Below, in pieces: positions 61,990 through 64,000 of a DNA stretch of 64,000 bases. The DNA comes from Rhinopithecus roxellana. Taxonomy: Eukaryota > Chordata > Mammalia > Primates > Cercopithecidae. Where the stretch lies: the NCBI RefSeq assembly GCF_007565055.1, contig NC_044557.1:80363019-80427018 (forward strand), given 5' to 3'. The stretch's first letter is position 1, and each line of letters opens with the position of its first letter. The position numbers and the translations under genes are program-made. The notes beneath the pieces are model-generated. The model saw only the letters and a list, made by a program, of their open reading frames with translations. It was not told the origin of the DNA and searched no databases.

Positions 61990-62286
61990 TTTTTTTTTTT
62001 TTTTTTGAGACGGAGTCGTGCTCTGTTGCCCAGGCAGGAGTGCAGTGGCGCGATTTGGCTCACTGCAAGCTCCGCCTCCCAGGTTCATGCCATTCTCCTG
62101 CCTCAGCCTCCCGCGTAGCTGGGACTACAGGCGTCCGCCACCAAGTCTGGCTAATTTTTTTGTATTTTTAGTAGAGCGGGGTTTCACCATGTTAGCCAGG
62201 ATGGTCTCGATCTCCTGACCTCGTGATCCGCCCTCCTCAGACTGCCAAAGTGCTGGTATTACAGGCGTGAGCCACCGTGCCCGGCC
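61990..62286 (-). mobile_element. AluY-like, full length
   Basis: A 17-T start is followed by 'gagacggagtcgtgctctg'; it ends 'gagccaccgtgcccggcc'. The right arm reads 'ggcgcgatttggctcac', the common primate state and not the monkey-type state. A perfect target duplication is not evident; 'gttag' recurs nearby on both sides. Confidence 0.93.
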
Positions 62287-62951
62287 AGGTAAGTTAGTCT
62301 TTACTTGAAAAGAATGTTGTCATTGGGTAGATCTTGCACTAAATGCATCCATAATCAATCAATCAATATTTATTGTACCCTCAAGGCATCTATCTCTCAT
62401 TCTGTATAAGAAAACAAGGACTCACTTAAGTAAATGTTCTACAAATAATTAAGTTAAATTAGTCTTGTCAACAAAATAATTTTATTTTAACTAGATACGA
62501 TAAACAGACTTTTCTAAAATATATTATAATATTCATTATCACATGGAAGCAGAGTAAGCCAACCATAAGTGCAACTTTTTAATGGTTCTTTAGGGTCATA
62601 TTGTACAGGTTATGGGGGTTGGATACTTTTATATTGAGTGTCGCCAGCTTGCTGGTGGACAACGGCTAATGCAAATTAGCATCAGCTAAGGCTGAAGTCA
62701 CCTAACATAACTTATCACTTTCGACCTGTGGCTGCAGTCAGGTTCTGCTCATAATCTGGTCTCTTTTATGTCCCAGGAAGAAAAATCCAGCTACACAGTC
62801 TCGTTAGACAAAAATAGATTTAATTGGTAATGGGGCTTTACAACACCAGAGATTTCCAAAGGTGTTCTGTGCATTGTTTAGGCTTTTTAGGCTGGCTGAA
62901 ACTCAACAATTTAACTAATAAGTGAAGCTTTACTATCCTAAGAACACAGCC
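62287..62951. other. Unassigned sequence with a POU-type palindrome
   Basis: No repeat is firmly recognised. The palindrome at 62665-62680 is listed separately. Confidence 0.4.
62665..62680. promoter_or_regulatory. Octamer (POU) site in an inverted repeat
   Basis: 'gctaatgcaaattagc' has 6-bp arms (gctaat/attagc) around gcaa. It contains the exact octamer ATGCAAAT (62669-62676), overlapping a homeodomain ATTAG word. Confidence 0.4.
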
Positions 62952-63344
62952 TCACGTTTGGACAGAATGATTAAGTTCATCTACAGAGCTGGAATCAAGG
63001 TACTGTTCAAATTCTTTCATAAGATTCTTCAATAAATGGTTGTCAAGTTTCTGACTGAAGAGATTAAACATGGGAAGGTAGTTAAGTATCCCATCCGTTG
63101 AGTTTAATGAACGTAATACTTCCCAGAGGTCCTTGTATGACATATACTAGTTCTCCTTATTATACTCCTCACTGTATAAGGCCTTTCCAGATTCACCTGA
63201 CCCTATGCCACCATATCTCCACCTAATAGCACCAGCTTTCTCAGCCTTCGTCATAACAGTTCCAGTGCCCAGGTCCAATCTTACTGGACCCATAGAGACT
63301 CTGGTTTCCCCAGGTGCCCAGAGGGATTGGCAATAGAACCACAA
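62952..63344 (-). other. Antisense open stretch, one internal stop, origin unknown
   Basis: On the minus strand one reading frame is open from 63344 to 62952 except for a single TAG at 63147-63149. The conceptual peptide is not low-complexity; its lower part includes SYKDLWEVLRSLN and MKEFEQYL. I cannot assign it to a family. It may be a decayed retroelement frame or a processed pseudogene piece, or chance. It lies next to ERVL-like plus-strand sequence. Confidence 0.3.
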
Positions 63345-63399
63345 GTGCTAGAATTTAAGATGGGATGAGGCAATCTGACAAACAAAAGGCAAGAATGGG

Positions 63400-64000
63400 A
63401 AGAAAGTGCCTCCTGCCTCTCTTAACCTCAAAATGTCCTAAATGCCAAGCAACTGATAATATGTTTTGTGGTGCTGTGTCCCAAATGAACAAAGCATATG
63501 GCTTTAAACAAGGAGTGAAAATAGAAGATCATTAGCCCCTGTCATCATTCTGAGAGACCCTCTTGTAGAATTGGAACCTCTCATCCCTACAGTTAGGAGT
63601 CCAGTTCCCCAGGAAGATACTTCCACAAGGGGACACAGAAAAGTTTCTACTGAGGCAGAAGTTAAATTCACCTGGTCGTTTTTTTACACCTCATACCAGT
63701 GAGCCAGTAGACAAAGAAGGGAGATTCTGTACTGACTGGGATACTGAGCTCTGGTTAGCATGAAGAAATAGGTTTGCCACTATTTATTAGAGGCAGATTT
63801 TGTCTGGAACCCAGAATATTCATCAGGGAAACTCTGTTTCCAGGGCTAAGAATAATGGTGAATGGGCAAATGAAGATGCCTGAAAAATGGATGTTGTACC
63901 ACACCATCCATCAAGCAACACAGACCAGCCAAAATGTTGACCAAAGGTGAGGAAAACTAGAAAGAGCAATAAAAGAGGGTAATGATACATATTAGAGTTC
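63400..64000 (+). mobile_element. ERVL-like internal fragment (late pol/dUTPase region), broken
   Basis: The text 'aattggaacctctcatccc', 'ccagttccccaggaagatac', 'gtagacaaagaagggagattc' and 'gattttgtctggaaccc' follows, in order, ERVL-class endogenous retrovirus sequence downstream of integrase. The frame is broken by many stops and indels, so it cannot code. The left limit is uncertain and the right side runs off the window. It is a fossil fragment with no visible LTR. Confidence 0.5.

Noticed and set aside
1..64000. CRISPR arrays, operons, bacterial-type genes, tRNA or snRNA genes
   Set aside because: None seen; the DNA is primate nuclear, and I found no tRNA, U6, 7SK or Y-RNA landmarks by reading.

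Overview
This window is primate nuclear DNA, most likely from an Old World monkey such as a macaque or baboon. Three young Alu elements (25686-25963, 47015-47317, 60901-61213) carry bases I associate with the cercopithecid AluY lineages: the right arm reads 'gatccggccactgc' where human AluY has 'gatcgcgccactgc'. Two of the copies also have 'gccgggcgaggtggcggg' or a near form. The exact species cannot be set from the sequence alone.

I found no protein-coding gene, tRNA, rRNA or other RNA gene that I can support. The sequence is AT-rich with no CpG island, and its open frames are short and mostly lie in repeats. It reads as an intergenic or deep intronic stretch built from layered transposable elements. 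The oldest layer is L2 and MIR sequence: a long L2 at about 10470-12410 (+), another at about 50060-52560 (-), others near 5140, 31390, 39240 and 43545, and scattered MIRs. Above it lie old L1, MaLR and ERVL LTR pieces and hAT-type DNA transposons. Then come younger L1 3' ends (3559-4780, 19281-20056, 51392-51758), about a dozen Alu or Alu-derived pieces, and the monkey-specific Alus on top. Layering is clearest at 25130-26665, where an Alu sits in an MST LTR that sits in an old L1.

By region: 1-12.4 kb is repeat-dense (solo MST LTR, L2, L1, two AluY). 12.4-19.2 kb is AT-rich and mostly unassigned. 19.2-29 kb has the L1/Alu nest, several Alus, the L1/LTR/Alu nest and a GC-richer island with a perfect estrogen-response-element palindrome. 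29-47 kb is old L2/MIR background plus a candidate conserved block at 35.45-36.44 kb. 47-52.6 kb contains a 517-bp tandem duplication of a MIR/L2/Alu segment and a smaller 54-bp duplication. 52.6-60.9 kb is strikingly poor in transposons, with a strong G-quadruplex motif beside a homeodomain-motif-rich block. 60.9-64 kb has a young Alu, an MLT1 LTR, an AluY, and an ERVL-like internal fragment that runs off the right edge.

There is no operon-like or pathway logic here. What interest there is lies in regulatory candidates (ERE palindrome, G4 block, POU palindrome, repeat-poor domain), in mutation scars (tandem duplications, a tail-less Alu) and in lineage-specific insertions.
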